From an uncultured Dorea sp. (GTDB lineage Bacteria > Bacillota > Clostridia > Lachnospirales > Lachnospiraceae): 64,000 nt of DNA. The stretch spans positions 62,001-126,000 of the forward strand of contig CAJTVY010000003.1 in assembly GCA_910579925.1 (NCBI GenBank), written 5' to 3'. Below, piece by piece: positions 34,030-42,420 of the stretch. A program made the translations under genes and the position numbers. The notes below the pieces were generated by a model. It was not told the DNA's origin and ran no database searches. It was given only the letters and a program-made list of their open reading frames with translations. Within the stretch, counting starts at the first letter, position 1. Every line of letters begins with the position of its first letter.

Positions 34030-34905
34030 ATGGAGAAAAGGATTTCCGGACACACAGGTCTTATGGGATTATTCGGCACGCCGGTAGGACATTCCGGTTC
34101 ACCGGCAATGTATAATTTTTGTTTTGAGCATGACGGGCTTGACTATGCTTATCTTGCGTTTGACGTTAATGTTGAGCAGATGCCAAAGGTCATCGAGACA
34201 ATTAAGCTTCTGAACATGCGCGGAGGTAATTTTACTATGCCGTGTAAGAATATTGCGGCGGAACTGGTTGATCAGTTATCACCGGCTGCAAAGATCATCG
34301 GAGCCTGTAACGTATTTGTCAATGACGACGGCGTGCTCACGGGCCATATTACGGACGGTGTGGGATTCGTAAAGAATCTGGAATTAAACGGCGTATCGGT
34401 GAAAGACAAAAAGATTGTAGTATTAGGAGCAGGCGGGGCCGCAACGGCCATTCATGTACAGCTGGCTTTAGATGGAGCCAGAGAAGTGCGGATTTTTAAC
34501 GTCAGAGACGAGTTCTTTGAGAGGGCAGAAGGCACCAGGGAAAAACTGGCGGAAAAATGCCCGAACTGCAATGTGACAGTGGAAGATCTCGCCGATAAGG
34601 AGAAGCTTGCAGAAGCTATTAATCACTGCGATATCCTGGTCAATGGAACGATCATGGGCATGAAGCCATATGAAGACGTGACGCTGGTAGATAAGTCATT
34701 ATTCCGTAAGGACCTTGTGGTGGCTGATACGGTATACAGTCCTGAGAAGACGAAGATGATCCTCGAGGCAGAGGAAGCCGGCTGTAAAGCAATCGGCGGC
34801 GTGGGTATGCTTCAGCAGCAGGGCGCCGTGAATTATGAACTGTTCGTAGGAAAGAAGATGCCTCTTGAGGAGTATCAGAAGTTCCAGGCCGGCCAGAAAA
34901 AGTAG
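34030..34905 (+). CDS. aroE: Shikimate/quinate dehydrogenase
   Basis: A 291-residue AroE-family protein. The substrate-binding region shows GTPVGHSGSPAMYN, the catalytic lysine lies in FTMPCKNIAAE and the aspartate in HITDGVGF; the NAD(P) motif is VVLGAGGAATAIH. AroE reduces dehydroshikimate to shikimate, and YdiB-like relatives also oxidise quinate. The location in a LysR-controlled cluster with transporters and a reductase suggests a catabolic paralogue. A 198-base gap upstream contains a GGAGGGG/CCCCTTCC hairpin and AT-rich sequence that may carry a separate promoter. AAAGGAG precedes the ATG. Confidence 0.92.
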   Translation: MEKRISGHTGLMGLFGTPVGHSGSPAMYNFCFEHDGLDYAYLAFDVNVEQMPKVIETIKLLNMRGGNFTMPCKNIAAELVDQLSPAAKIIGACNVFVNDDGVLTGHITDGVGFVKNLELNGVSVKDKKIVVLGAGGAATAIHVQLALDGAREVRIFNVRDEFFERAEGTREKLAEKCPNCNVTVEDLADKEKLAEAINHCDILVNGTIMGMKPYEDVTLVDKSLFRKDLVVADTVYSPEKTKMILEAEEAGCKAIGGVGMLQQQGAVNYELFVGKKMPLEEYQKFQAGQKK

Positions 34906-34971
34906 GATTTTTCTGTAGTATGGGGAAGTTATAGTACGGGAAAGTTAAAGGTAGACGAAAGGGATGAAAAG

Positions 34972-36255
34972 ATGAAAGCAAAAAAGTATTTATGGTCCAT
35001 GATCTGTGTATACATGTGTTATCTGACACATGGTATCCAGGCGATCATACTTTCACAGAATAACATAAATTTTGCGAAACAATGGGGTTTCGACATGGGA
35101 ACGCCGGATTCTGCCACCTATGCGGCAGGCCTTGCGGCGGTAAGTTCTGCGGTGGCGGCAGTAGGATTGGGAAAGTTTATCAGCGTCTGGATCGGCGGCG
35201 AGATATCGGACCGTGTGGGACGTAAGAAAATGATGATCGCAGGCGCAGCCCTTTACGTGGTCTGTTTTGCGGGGCTTATGTCTACCGGGAATCAGACGGT
35301 TGCCCTGGTATGCGCCTTTATTACAGGTGTGGCGACTTCTGGTTTCTGGGATGCTGCAGGCTATCCGGCGGTACAGGAGGCCTACCCGGCAGCTCCCGGC
35401 GCCGCTCTGATCGGTATCAAATTCTTCGTGTCTTTGTCTGGTATGGTATATCCCCTCTTCGTTGTGAAGATGGCAGATGCAGGCAACTGGAAGATGAATG
35501 TGATCCTGCCGCTTGCCATGTCCGTGGTCTGTGTCGTACTGGCAGTGATCGCGCCTTTTGCCTATGACGACCAGAAAAAAGCTGCGGCGGGCAGTGAGAA
35601 GGGTAAGGATGCGGTGGCAGCAGAGATCCAGGCGGCAAAAGATCGGATGCTGGTAAAGCCGGGCATGTTCGTGAAATTCCTGGTTATGTTCTATGCATTC
35701 TTATGTATGGCGATCATGTATGGCGCGCAGCAGTATACCAAAGCTTTCGGTCTGTCTGTGTGCGGCCTTACGGAAATGCAGTCGGCAGGTATGACTTCTA
35801 TTTATACGGTAGGATCCATCCTGGCGGTTCTGTTCTGGGCCTTTATGATGGCAAAGCTGAAATGGAATCCTCTTAAGATCGTTTTGATTGATTCCATCAT
35901 GACGGCTGTCGCTCTTGCCGGCGTGTTATTCATCCATCAGGTGGCGATCATCTATGCGGCAATCGCGCTGTTAGGTTTCTTTGCGGCAGGGGGTGCGCTG
36001 CAGACCGGACTTGGCGTGGTACAGATGTTCAATCCAGGCCCGAAAGGAAGAAATACGGGTATCTATTATACTTTCATGGGCGCGGCTTCCTACACGATTC
36101 CAGTGGTTGCAGGACAGCTTACGAAGGCCTCTGGGGAAAGCAGCGCAGTTTACACTCTGATGGTGATGCTGCTGGTATTTGCAGGACTAGCCATTGCAAG
36201 TTCTCTGTTCCTTGTGGCGCAGCATAAGAAAATCTTCGGAGAAAGCGCGCTATAA
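34972..36255 (+). CDS. MFS transporter (candidate shikimate/quinate permease)
   Basis: A 427-residue major facilitator protein with about twelve hydrophobic helices. The family loop between helices 2 and 3 is visible as GGEISDRVGRKKMMIAG. It follows aroE by 66 bases in the same direction, so the substrate is probably the compound handled by aroE. The closest functional class by context is hydroxylated alicyclic acid uptake. No soluble extra domains are seen. Confidence 0.85.
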   Translation: MKAKKYLWSMICVYMCYLTHGIQAIILSQNNINFAKQWGFDMGTPDSATYAAGLAAVSSAVAAVGLGKFISVWIGGEISDRVGRKKMMIAGAALYVVCFAGLMSTGNQTVALVCAFITGVATSGFWDAAGYPAVQEAYPAAPGAALIGIKFFVSLSGMVYPLFVVKMADAGNWKMNVILPLAMSVVCVVLAVIAPFAYDDQKKAAAGSEKGKDAVAAEIQAAKDRMLVKPGMFVKFLVMFYAFLCMAIMYGAQQYTKAFGLSVCGLTEMQSAGMTSIYTVGSILAVLFWAFMMAKLKWNPLKIVLIDSIMTAVALAGVLFIHQVAIIYAAIALLGFFAAGGALQTGLGVVQMFNPGPKGRNTGIYYTFMGAASYTIPVVAGQLTKASGESSAVYTLMVMLLVFAGLAIASSLFLVAQHKKIFGESAL

Positions 36256-36483
36256 TTTTAATTTATCATTCTGCTTCAAAAAAGCCGGTACATGGTCTCA
36301 CAATGTGGATCCGACGCAGTATCTGTCTATGCCGGCATGGGCGTACCAGGCAGGAAAGGCTGTCTGGAAATGGAATATAACATGATAAAACATTTCCGGG
36401 CAGTCCTTATCTCTGGATATACCAGAAGCAGATTTTTTTTGCCCGTTTTTTGTTAAAAGATAGACAAAGGAGGAGTCTCGAAA

Positions 36484-37920
36484 ATGAATATTAAGACTGG
36501 TAGAAGAGCAGACGAACTTCCATATATTCCTCTGGGGCCTTTCCAGTGGAGGATTCCCGGCGTGCATTACCGGATCGAATATGTGGAATTTTTCCAGGGC
36601 CTGATCCTGGGCGCAACGGCGCTTAGTTCCATTCCATATCTGACGGACTGTCTGGGTCTGCCGTATGAACTGGCCTGGAGCTGTGTCATTCTGGAAGTAA
36701 GTCTGTATATGCTTCATGGGTGGCTTGGAGATCCGGTGGTGCCGGGATGGATTACGCCCACACTGCCCTTTACGCTGGCGTTTCTGGAAGGATTCAAGCA
36801 GGGGCCAAAACGGATACAGGCGATGATAGCCGTCCAGCTGCTTGTGGCGTTCATCTTTTTATTTATGGGAGTCACGAAACTTGCAGACCGGTTTGTGCGC
36901 AAGGTTCCCACTTCCGTAAAGGGTGGGATATTGCTTGCCGCGCCGATCACGGTTATCCAGGGGCAGTTTGCCGAAGGAAGCCAGCTTATGACCGCGCCGG
37001 TGGCGACTCTTGCCGGGACGCTGCTTCTTGCTTTCTTAAGTTTCTCGCCTTTCTGTGAGAAGAAGCGGGATAAGATTAAGATTCTGGATATTATGGCGAA
37101 GTATGGGAATCTGTTTCCCTATCTGGTTGCCATGCTGATGGGAATCATCCTGGGAGAACTGGCAAAACCGACGCTGGAACTGGGGACTTTGATCCGCATC
37201 CCGGATTTTGGAGATATGTTTCGTACGGTAAGTATTTTTTCCGTAGGTTTCCCGCCCTTATCTATGTTCATTCAGGCTTTGCCCCTGGCGCTGATCTGTT
37301 ATGTGCTGGCATTTGGGGATTTTGTAACTTCTGAGACGCTGGTAAAAGAAGCCAGGGAGAGCCGGAACGATGAGCACATTGATTTCAATTCCAGCCGTTC
37401 CAATCTCATCAGCGGCCTTCGGAATCTGATTCTTGCCATCGTTGCACCTTTCCCGCCGCTGTCCGGCCCGTTGTGGGTAGGAATGACGGTATCTGTTGCC
37501 ATGCGTTACCGTGAAGGAAAGCAGGCGATGAAGTCGTTGATCGGCGGGATGAGTTCTTTCCGTATGGCTACGTTTCTAAGTGTCATCCTGGTGCCCATCG
37601 TTTCCTTTATGAGGCCGATTATGGGGGTTGGTTCTGCGATTACACTGTTGTTCCAGGCCTATGTCTGCGCACGGATCGGTATGGAATACTGTAAGTCTAA
37701 TACGGATAAGAGTATTGCGGGAGTGATGGCTGCGGTGCTGGCGTTTAAAGGTTCGGGATGGGCGCTGGCAGTCGGATTTGCAATGAATCTTATGTTGTCG
37801 AACATGGAATTCCAGAAGAAGAGTCTGGGAGTGCCGACGACAGATGAACTGGAAGAGATTGACCGGAAGCGCGATGAAGAGATTAAGCGGCTGACGTCAG
37901 AGAAGACGGCGGGTCTGTAA
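36484..37920 (+). CDS. Polytopic membrane transporter, purine/xanthine-permease-like
   Basis: A 478-residue membrane protein with ten or more hydrophobic helices. Segments such as PYLTDCLGLPYELAWSCVIL, APITVIQGQFAEGS and MRPIMGVGSAITLLF resemble the broad NCS2/SulP-like transporter fold, but I cannot assign the family firmly. AAAGGAGG precedes the ATG. Position after the MFS gene and before the convergent aroD suggests a second carrier in the same pathway, perhaps for a product or a related organic acid. The upstream 228-base gap holds only a doubtful short frame and T-rich sequence. Confidence 0.65.
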   Translation: MNIKTGRRADELPYIPLGPFQWRIPGVHYRIEYVEFFQGLILGATALSSIPYLTDCLGLPYELAWSCVILEVSLYMLHGWLGDPVVPGWITPTLPFTLAFLEGFKQGPKRIQAMIAVQLLVAFIFLFMGVTKLADRFVRKVPTSVKGGILLAAPITVIQGQFAEGSQLMTAPVATLAGTLLLAFLSFSPFCEKKRDKIKILDIMAKYGNLFPYLVAMLMGIILGELAKPTLELGTLIRIPDFGDMFRTVSIFSVGFPPLSMFIQALPLALICYVLAFGDFVTSETLVKEARESRNDEHIDFNSSRSNLISGLRNLILAIVAPFPPLSGPLWVGMTVSVAMRYREGKQAMKSLIGGMSSFRMATFLSVILVPIVSFMRPIMGVGSAITLLFQAYVCARIGMEYCKSNTDKSIAGVMAAVLAFKGSGWALAVGFAMNLMLSNMEFQKKSLGVPTTDELEEIDRKRDEEIKRLTSEKTAGL

Positions 37921-37948
37921 ACTGAAAATGAAATAAAAGAGATGGCTG

Positions 37949-37968
37949 CCGGGCATTATAATGCCCGG
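37949..37968. terminator. Bidirectional terminator between transporter and aroD
   Basis: A perfect 20-base palindrome, CCGGGCATTA followed by its complement, overlaps the aroD stop codon. T-rich sequence follows on the minus strand, and the convergent transporter gene ends 28 bases away. Confidence 0.7.
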
Positions 37969-38717
37969 TGAATGCCGTTAAGAAGCGCACACAGTTCTCT
38001 GGCTTCGATTTGTCCGGGAGCAGAAGCCGTCTCGCCGGATCCAAAGGTCAGACAGGAGCCGAATATTTCGCCTGCAAGACGGCTGATACTGCCAAGACCT
38101 GCCATGGACATGGTGATGATGGGACGGTCTGCATAGTGAGAGGCCATCTCTTCCGTGGCGGCAAGGAGGGTGAGAACATCCTTTCTGCTTTTCGGCATGA
38201 CGGCAATCTTCGGAATATCGGCTCCCATATCCTGCATTCTGCGCAGGCGGTATACAATGTCAGACTTAGAAGGAGTCTTTTCAAAATCATGGTTAGAAGC
38301 CACAACCCTGGTATGGTTTTCGTGGATAAAAGCAATCAGGTCCGCCGCAATCCCATCCCCGATGAAGATCTCCACATCAATGAGATCGGCCATACCGGTT
38401 TTTGCCACGGCCTTGTTCAGAAAAACATAGGCTTCGGTATCCATTTCCTGTTCCCCGCCTTCTTTCCTGGTGCGGAAGGTGAACAGAAGAGGCGTGTCGC
38501 CAAGGATTTCCCTTATCTCTGCCAGGATCTCTTTTACACGGTCTGTGTTATCAACATCCTCGAACCAGTCTGCCCGCCATTCCATCAGATCCATGGGGAT
38601 GTCTTTATAGTCTCTGGTAAGAGAAATGATTTCGTCCCTGGTCTTCCCGACGTTGGGGATACAGATGGCGGGTATGCCTGTCCCAAGTTCCAGATTTCTT
38701 ATTTTTAATGTATTCAT
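37956..38717 (-). CDS. aroD: Type I 3-dehydroquinate dehydratase
   Basis: AroD interconverts 3-dehydroquinate and 3-dehydroshikimate through a Schiff-base lysine. The 253-residue protein shows MEWRADWFEDV, the catalytic histidine in VVASNHDFEKTP and the lysine in KIAVMPKSRKDVL, with TMSMAGLGSISR near the end. I place the start at the ATG at 38717 (MNTLKIRNLELG) with AAGGGAG upstream; the longer frame has a non-homologous extension. It converges on the shikimate-type operon rather than belonging to it, but supplies the missing link between quinate and shikimate intermediates. Confidence 0.93.
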   Translation of the reverse strand: MNTLKIRNLELGTGIPAICIPNVGKTRDEIISLTRDYKDIPMDLMEWRADWFEDVDNTDRVKEILAEIREILGDTPLLFTFRTRKEGGEQEMDTEAYVFLNKAVAKTGMADLIDVEIFIGDGIAADLIAFIHENHTRVVASNHDFEKTPSKSDIVYRLRRMQDMGADIPKIAVMPKSRKDVLTLLAATEEMASHYADRPIITMSMAGLGSISRLAGEIFGSCLTFGSGETASAPGQIEARELCALLNGIHRAL

Positions 38718-38761
38718 AGTATGTCTGTTCTCCCTTGTCAATATTGGTAACGGATTCGTTG

Positions 38762-38788
38762 CTGTGAACACCCGGCGGGTGTGAACAG
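38762..38788. promoter_or_regulatory. Palindrome upstream of aroD
   Basis: CTGTGAACACCCG and CGGGTGTGAACAG form an inverted repeat (11 of 13 pairs), and TGTGAACA also recurs directly 17 bases apart. It lies 45 bases before the aroD start and may be an operator. Confidence 0.45.
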
Positions 38789-38911
38789 TAACCTTTCTCA
38801 TTTTCCGCTTTTCTGATTATATTTTAACAAATATGGAGTACAGAATCAAATAATAAAAAACCCGGTAATCTATAGAAAGCGGTAATGAGTCAAAAACATT
38901 TCCTTAAAGTA

Positions 38912-38940
38912 GTCTAAACCATGGACGGAGTGCATATATT
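38912..38940 (+). promoter_or_regulatory. Possible sigma-E promoter of spoIVA
   Basis: CATATATT (38933-38940) matches the sigma-E -10 consensus at most positions, with GTCTAAAC 13 bases upstream as a poor -35. It ends 30 bases before the spoIVA start. spoIVA is a sigma-E gene in Bacillus. Confidence 0.4.
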
Positions 38941-38970
38941 CTAACAGCAATAATGGAAGGGGCACAGAGC

Positions 38971-40443
38971 ATGGAGCAATATCATCTATACAAGGATATA
39001 CAGGCCAGGACAAACGGAGAGATCTACATGGGAGTGGTAGGCCCGGTGAGAACGGGAAAATCTACATTTATCAAGAGATTTATGGATGTACTGGTGCTGC
39101 CGCATATGGAAGACGAGCACGGTAAGGCAAGGACAAAGGATGAACTTCCCCAGTCTGCCTCGGGGCGCACGATCATGACTACGGAGCCGAAGTTCGTCCC
39201 TAAAGAAGCGGCACAGATTAAGGTCTCAGAAGACGTGAATGTAAAAGTAAGGCTGATTGACTGTGTGGGATATATGGTAGAAGGCGCATCCGGTCATGTG
39301 GAGGGAGGAGAGGAACGACAGGTAAAGACGCCCTGGTTTGACCATGAGATTCCGTTCACGAAGGCGGCGGCTATCGGAACACGGAAGGTTATTCATGACC
39401 ATTCCACCATTGGCATCGTAGTCACGACAGACGGCAGTATCACGGATATTCCCCAGGAGAATTACCGGGAGGGGACGGAGAAGACCATCCGGGAACTCCA
39501 GAGTATTGGGAAGCCTTTCGTCGTACTGGTGAATTCCAGGAAGCCTTTTGGCGACGAAGCCAGACAGGTGGCGGAAGAATGTGAGCAGCAGTATGGAGTG
39601 AGGGCAGTCCCGGTCAACTGCGAACAACTGAAGGAGGAGGACATTACAAGGATTATGGAAGCGGTATTGTATGAATTCCCGGTTTCTGAGGTTCAGTTCT
39701 TTGTCCCTAAATGGGTGGAAATGCTGCCGAGGGATCACAAGATCAAGCAGGAACTGCTGGTACATATCAAGGACATTCTCAACCGTTTCGGGGAGATCCG
39801 GGACGCCGTGGCAGGAATCGAGATGCCGGAGTGTCTGTATATAGAAGAAATGAAGGTAGACCATATTGAGATGGATACCGGGTGTGTGAAAGTGCGGATC
39901 CAGGTGGCAGAGAAATTCTATTATGAAATGCTAAGTGAACTGACAGGCACTCATATCGCCGGGCAGTATGAACTGGTGGCGGCCATGAAGAACCTGTCGG
40001 AACTGAAAGAAGAGTATGAAGGGGTGAGGGATGCGTTTGCCTCGGTAAGGGTGAGAGGGTATGGGGTGGTCAGTCCTAAAAAGGACGAGATTACCCTTGA
40101 AGAGCCGACCATCATCAAACAGGGGAACAAATACGGAGTCAAGATTCATTCAGAGGCTCCTTCCATTCATCTGATCCGCGCCAATATTGAGACGGAGATT
40201 GCGCCTATTGTGGGAAATGAACAACAGGCCCAGGATCTGATCCGGTATATTAAAGATGCGAAGGAAAGCGAGGAAGGAATCTGGGGCACGAATATCTTTG
40301 GCAAATCCATCGAGGAACTGGTAATGGACGGAATGCAGAACAAGATGGCCATGATTAATGACGAAAGCCAGGAGAAACTGCAGGATACCATGCAGAAGAT
40401 TGTCAATGACAGTAACGGCGGGCTGGTGTGCATCATTATCTGA
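38971..40443 (+). CDS. spoIVA: Stage IV sporulation protein A
   Basis: SpoIVA is the ATPase that polymerises on the forespore surface to form the base of the spore coat. The 490-residue protein opens QYHLYKDIQARTNGEIYMG and carries the Walker A motif GPVRTGKSTF (about 24-33), RLIDCVGYMV as Walker B-like region, and the conserved C-terminal end GGLVCIII. An ATG 18 bases earlier exists, but family members begin at this position and GGAAGGGG precedes it. It marks the organism as a spore former. Confidence 0.95.
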   Translation: MEQYHLYKDIQARTNGEIYMGVVGPVRTGKSTFIKRFMDVLVLPHMEDEHGKARTKDELPQSASGRTIMTTEPKFVPKEAAQIKVSEDVNVKVRLIDCVGYMVEGASGHVEGGEERQVKTPWFDHEIPFTKAAAIGTRKVIHDHSTIGIVVTTDGSITDIPQENYREGTEKTIRELQSIGKPFVVLVNSRKPFGDEARQVAEECEQQYGVRAVPVNCEQLKEEDITRIMEAVLYEFPVSEVQFFVPKWVEMLPRDHKIKQELLVHIKDILNRFGEIRDAVAGIEMPECLYIEEMKVDHIEMDTGCVKVRIQVAEKFYYEMLSELTGTHIAGQYELVAAMKNLSELKEEYEGVRDAFASVRVRGYGVVSPKKDEITLEEPTIIKQGNKYGVKIHSEAPSIHLIRANIETEIAPIVGNEQQAQDLIRYIKDAKESEEGIWGTNIFGKSIEELVMDGMQNKMAMINDESQEKLQDTMQKIVNDSNGGLVCIII

Positions 40444-40588
40444 CAGGTAATGCTTTACACGTCTGATTTTATTTGCTATGATTAAGAAGTAATGGGATAA
40501 AAGAATGAATGTACAGGGGTAAAGTCCGTGAGCGGTTCATGGGCTTTACGTCTGATATAGATAAAAGGGGAATTTACGGAGGTAAGAG
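40444..40588 (+). promoter_or_regulatory. Leader with a hairpin and a short direct repeat before the Mog-like gene
   Basis: GTAAAGTCC (40519-40527) pairs with GGGCTTTAC (40541-40549). The right arm and its flank, GCTTTACGTCTGAT, recur with two extra bases as GCTTTACACGTCTGAT at 40452-40467. No T-run follows. The function is unknown. Confidence 0.4.
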
Positions 40589-41059
40589 ATGAGAGTTGCG
40601 ATAATTACGGCGAGTACGGACGTATATAGAGGCGATGCAGAGAACGAGAGCGGCGAGGCAATCATGGAGATGATGGAGGAGGCGGGCTTAGAGATCGTAT
40701 TCATGCGCGCCCTTCCCAATGACCGGGAAGTGCTGTCTACGGTCATGAAAAGGATGACGGATGCATTTCTGACGGATCTAGTGCTGACCACAGGAGGTGC
40801 GGGCTGCGGGCCTGCCGACTGCACGCCGGAGGCAACCATGGATATCATAGAGAAGCCGATCCTTGGAATTCCGGAGGCTATGCGTGCGTATACCATGAAG
40901 ATGACAAAGCGCTCTATGCTTAACAGGAGCGTTGCCGGAATTCGTAAAGATGTACTGATCGTGAACCTGCCTGGAAAGGCGCAGGCGGTTCGGGAGACTC
41001 TGAAGTATCTGCTGCCGGAACTGATTCATGCAGTAGAAGTCATCCAGGGGGAGGTATAG
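40589..41059 (+). CDS. MoaB/Mog-family molybdopterin protein
   Basis: A 156-residue protein of the MoaB/Mog family that adenylylates molybdopterin before metal insertion. The signature region reads LVLTTGGAGCGPADCTPEAT, where classical members have GGTG followed by S/P-x-D-x-TPEAT. ACGGAGG precedes the ATG. No other molybdenum cofactor genes are nearby, so it may be a stand-alone copy. It is followed after 6 bases by a metallo-hydrolase gene. Confidence 0.88.
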   Translation: MRVAIITASTDVYRGDAENESGEAIMEMMEEAGLEIVFMRALPNDREVLSTVMKRMTDAFLTDLVLTTGGAGCGPADCTPEATMDIIEKPILGIPEAMRAYTMKMTKRSMLNRSVAGIRKDVLIVNLPGKAQAVRETLKYLLPELIHAVEVIQGEV

Positions 41060-41065
41060 AAAAAC

Positions 41066-41755
41066 ATGAAGATTACATATATAGAACACAGCGGATATGT
41101 GGCAGAGGATGGGGACCGGGTTCTGATTTTTGATTATTATAAAGGAACGCTGCCCGCATTTTCCGAGTGTGCCAGGATCTATGTTTTTGCAAGCCACAAC
41201 CATCCCGATCATTTTAACCGGGAGATTTTTGGCTGGGCAGAGAAATATGAGAATATTCGCTACATCCTCTCGGACGATATTGAAGAGAAAGGTCCCCAGG
41301 GCAGATGTACCTATATAGGGCCGTACCAGGAGATTCATGTGGATGGAATGAACATACGGACGCTTCGCTCCACCGACGAAGGCGTTGCGTTCCTTGTGCA
41401 TGAAGGCGGGCGGACCATTTATCATGCGGGAGATCTGAACTGGTGGCACTGGGAGGAAGAAAGCGAGGATTATAACAGGATGATGCGCCGTAACTTCCAG
41501 CAGGAGATCAAGAAGATAGAGGGCGAGACTGTGAATGTGGCGTTTCTTACTCTGGATCCAAGGCAGGAAGATCAGTATGCCTGGGGATTCGATTATTTTA
41601 TGCGCCATACCCGGACAGACTGTGCATTTCCCATGCATATGTGGGAACAGTATGAGATCTGTGAAAGACTGCTGAAAGATTCCTTGTCAGAGCCCTACCG
41701 GGACCGGGTGATGGAGGTAAAAAGGCGGCTGCAGACGTTTGAACCGGCCCTTTAG
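41066..41755 (+). CDS. MBL-fold metallo-hydrolase
   Basis: A 229-residue metallo-beta-lactamase-fold protein. The metal motif is ASHNHPDHFNREIF, a second histidine is in IYHAGDLNWWHWEEE, and a late histidine in FPMHMWEQY. The fold fits UlaG-like or RNase Z-like hydrolases, but the substrate is unknown. GGGGGAGG precedes the ATG, and it is cotranscribed with the Mog-like gene upstream and rnhA 22 bases downstream. Confidence 0.85.
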   Translation: MKITYIEHSGYVAEDGDRVLIFDYYKGTLPAFSECARIYVFASHNHPDHFNREIFGWAEKYENIRYILSDDIEEKGPQGRCTYIGPYQEIHVDGMNIRTLRSTDEGVAFLVHEGGRTIYHAGDLNWWHWEEESEDYNRMMRRNFQQEIKKIEGETVNVAFLTLDPRQEDQYAWGFDYFMRHTRTDCAFPMHMWEQYEICERLLKDSLSEPYRDRVMEVKRRLQTFEPAL

Positions 41756-41777
41756 AGGCCGGTAAAGGAGAGACGGA

Positions 41778-42257
41778 ATGAAGGTAAAGATTTATACGGA
41801 CGGTGCGGCCAGGGGTAACCCGGACGGGCCGGGAGGATACGGAACCGTACTAGAATATGTGGACACGAAGGGAGAACTGCATACAAAGGAGTTGTCCCAG
41901 GGATATAAGAAGACTACTAATAACCGGATGGAACTGATGGCTGTGATTGCGGGGCTGGAGGCGCTGAACCGGCCGTGCGAGGTGGAATTGTATTCTGATT
42001 CCCAGTATGTAGTCAATGCATTTAACCAGCGCTGGATCAACGGGTGGATTAAGAAAGGCTGGAAACGGGGAAAGAATGAGCCGGTGAAGAACGTGGATCT
42101 GTGGAAGCGGCTTCTGAAAGCGAAAGAGCGGCACCAGGTTGCGTTTATCTGGGTCAAGGGGCATGACGGACATCCCCAGAACGAAAGATGTGATGCCCTT
42201 GCCACCGGGGCCGCAGACGGTAAAGATCTGATCGAAGATGTGGCGGCAGAGGCTTAA
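41778..42257 (+). CDS. rnhA: Ribonuclease HI
   Basis: RNase HI degrades the RNA of RNA-DNA hybrids. The 159-residue protein shows the catalytic residues Asp8 (KIYTDGAARGNPDG), Glu52 (NNRMELMAV), Asp74 (ELYSDSQYVV) and the late aspartate in NERCDALATG. Length and the basic handle region (WIKKGWKRGKNEPVKN) match E. coli-type RNase HI. AAAGGAGAG precedes the ATG. Confidence 0.96.
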   Translation: MKVKIYTDGAARGNPDGPGGYGTVLEYVDTKGELHTKELSQGYKKTTNNRMELMAVIAGLEALNRPCEVELYSDSQYVVNAFNQRWINGWIKKGWKRGKNEPVKNVDLWKRLLKAKERHQVAFIWVKGHDGHPQNERCDALATGAADGKDLIEDVAAEA

Positions 42258-42275
42258 GATCTGTTCCTCGCCGCC

Positions 42276-42292
42276 GGCTGAACGGTTACAAG
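42276..42292 (+). repeat. Single end related to the MITE-like element
   Basis: GGCTGAACGGTTACAAG matches GGCTGAACTGTTACAAC, the right end of the element at 28.3 kb, at 15 of 17 bases. No left end is visible in this gap, so it is an isolated end or a diverged copy. Confidence 0.4.
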
Positions 42293-42420
42293 TTTATACG
42301 GGCCGCCAACTTTGTTCTGGCAGATCCCTGAAATTTATGGTAAACTATAGGGGTATCACGCAAAAACAAGATATTTCATAAGGGTGATATGAGAAAGATT
42401 TTTAGGAGGTACGGATAACG

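Noticed and set aside
36194..36385. A frame ending PAWAYQAGKAVWKWNIT after the MFS gene
   Set aside because: It overlaps the MFS gene in another frame and has no start signal. The tail could be debris of a lost gene, but I cannot name it.
39226..39864. A 212-codon minus-strand frame within spoIVA
   Set aside because: spoIVA is full length and conserved on the plus strand; the antisense frame lacks a ribosome binding site and any domain.
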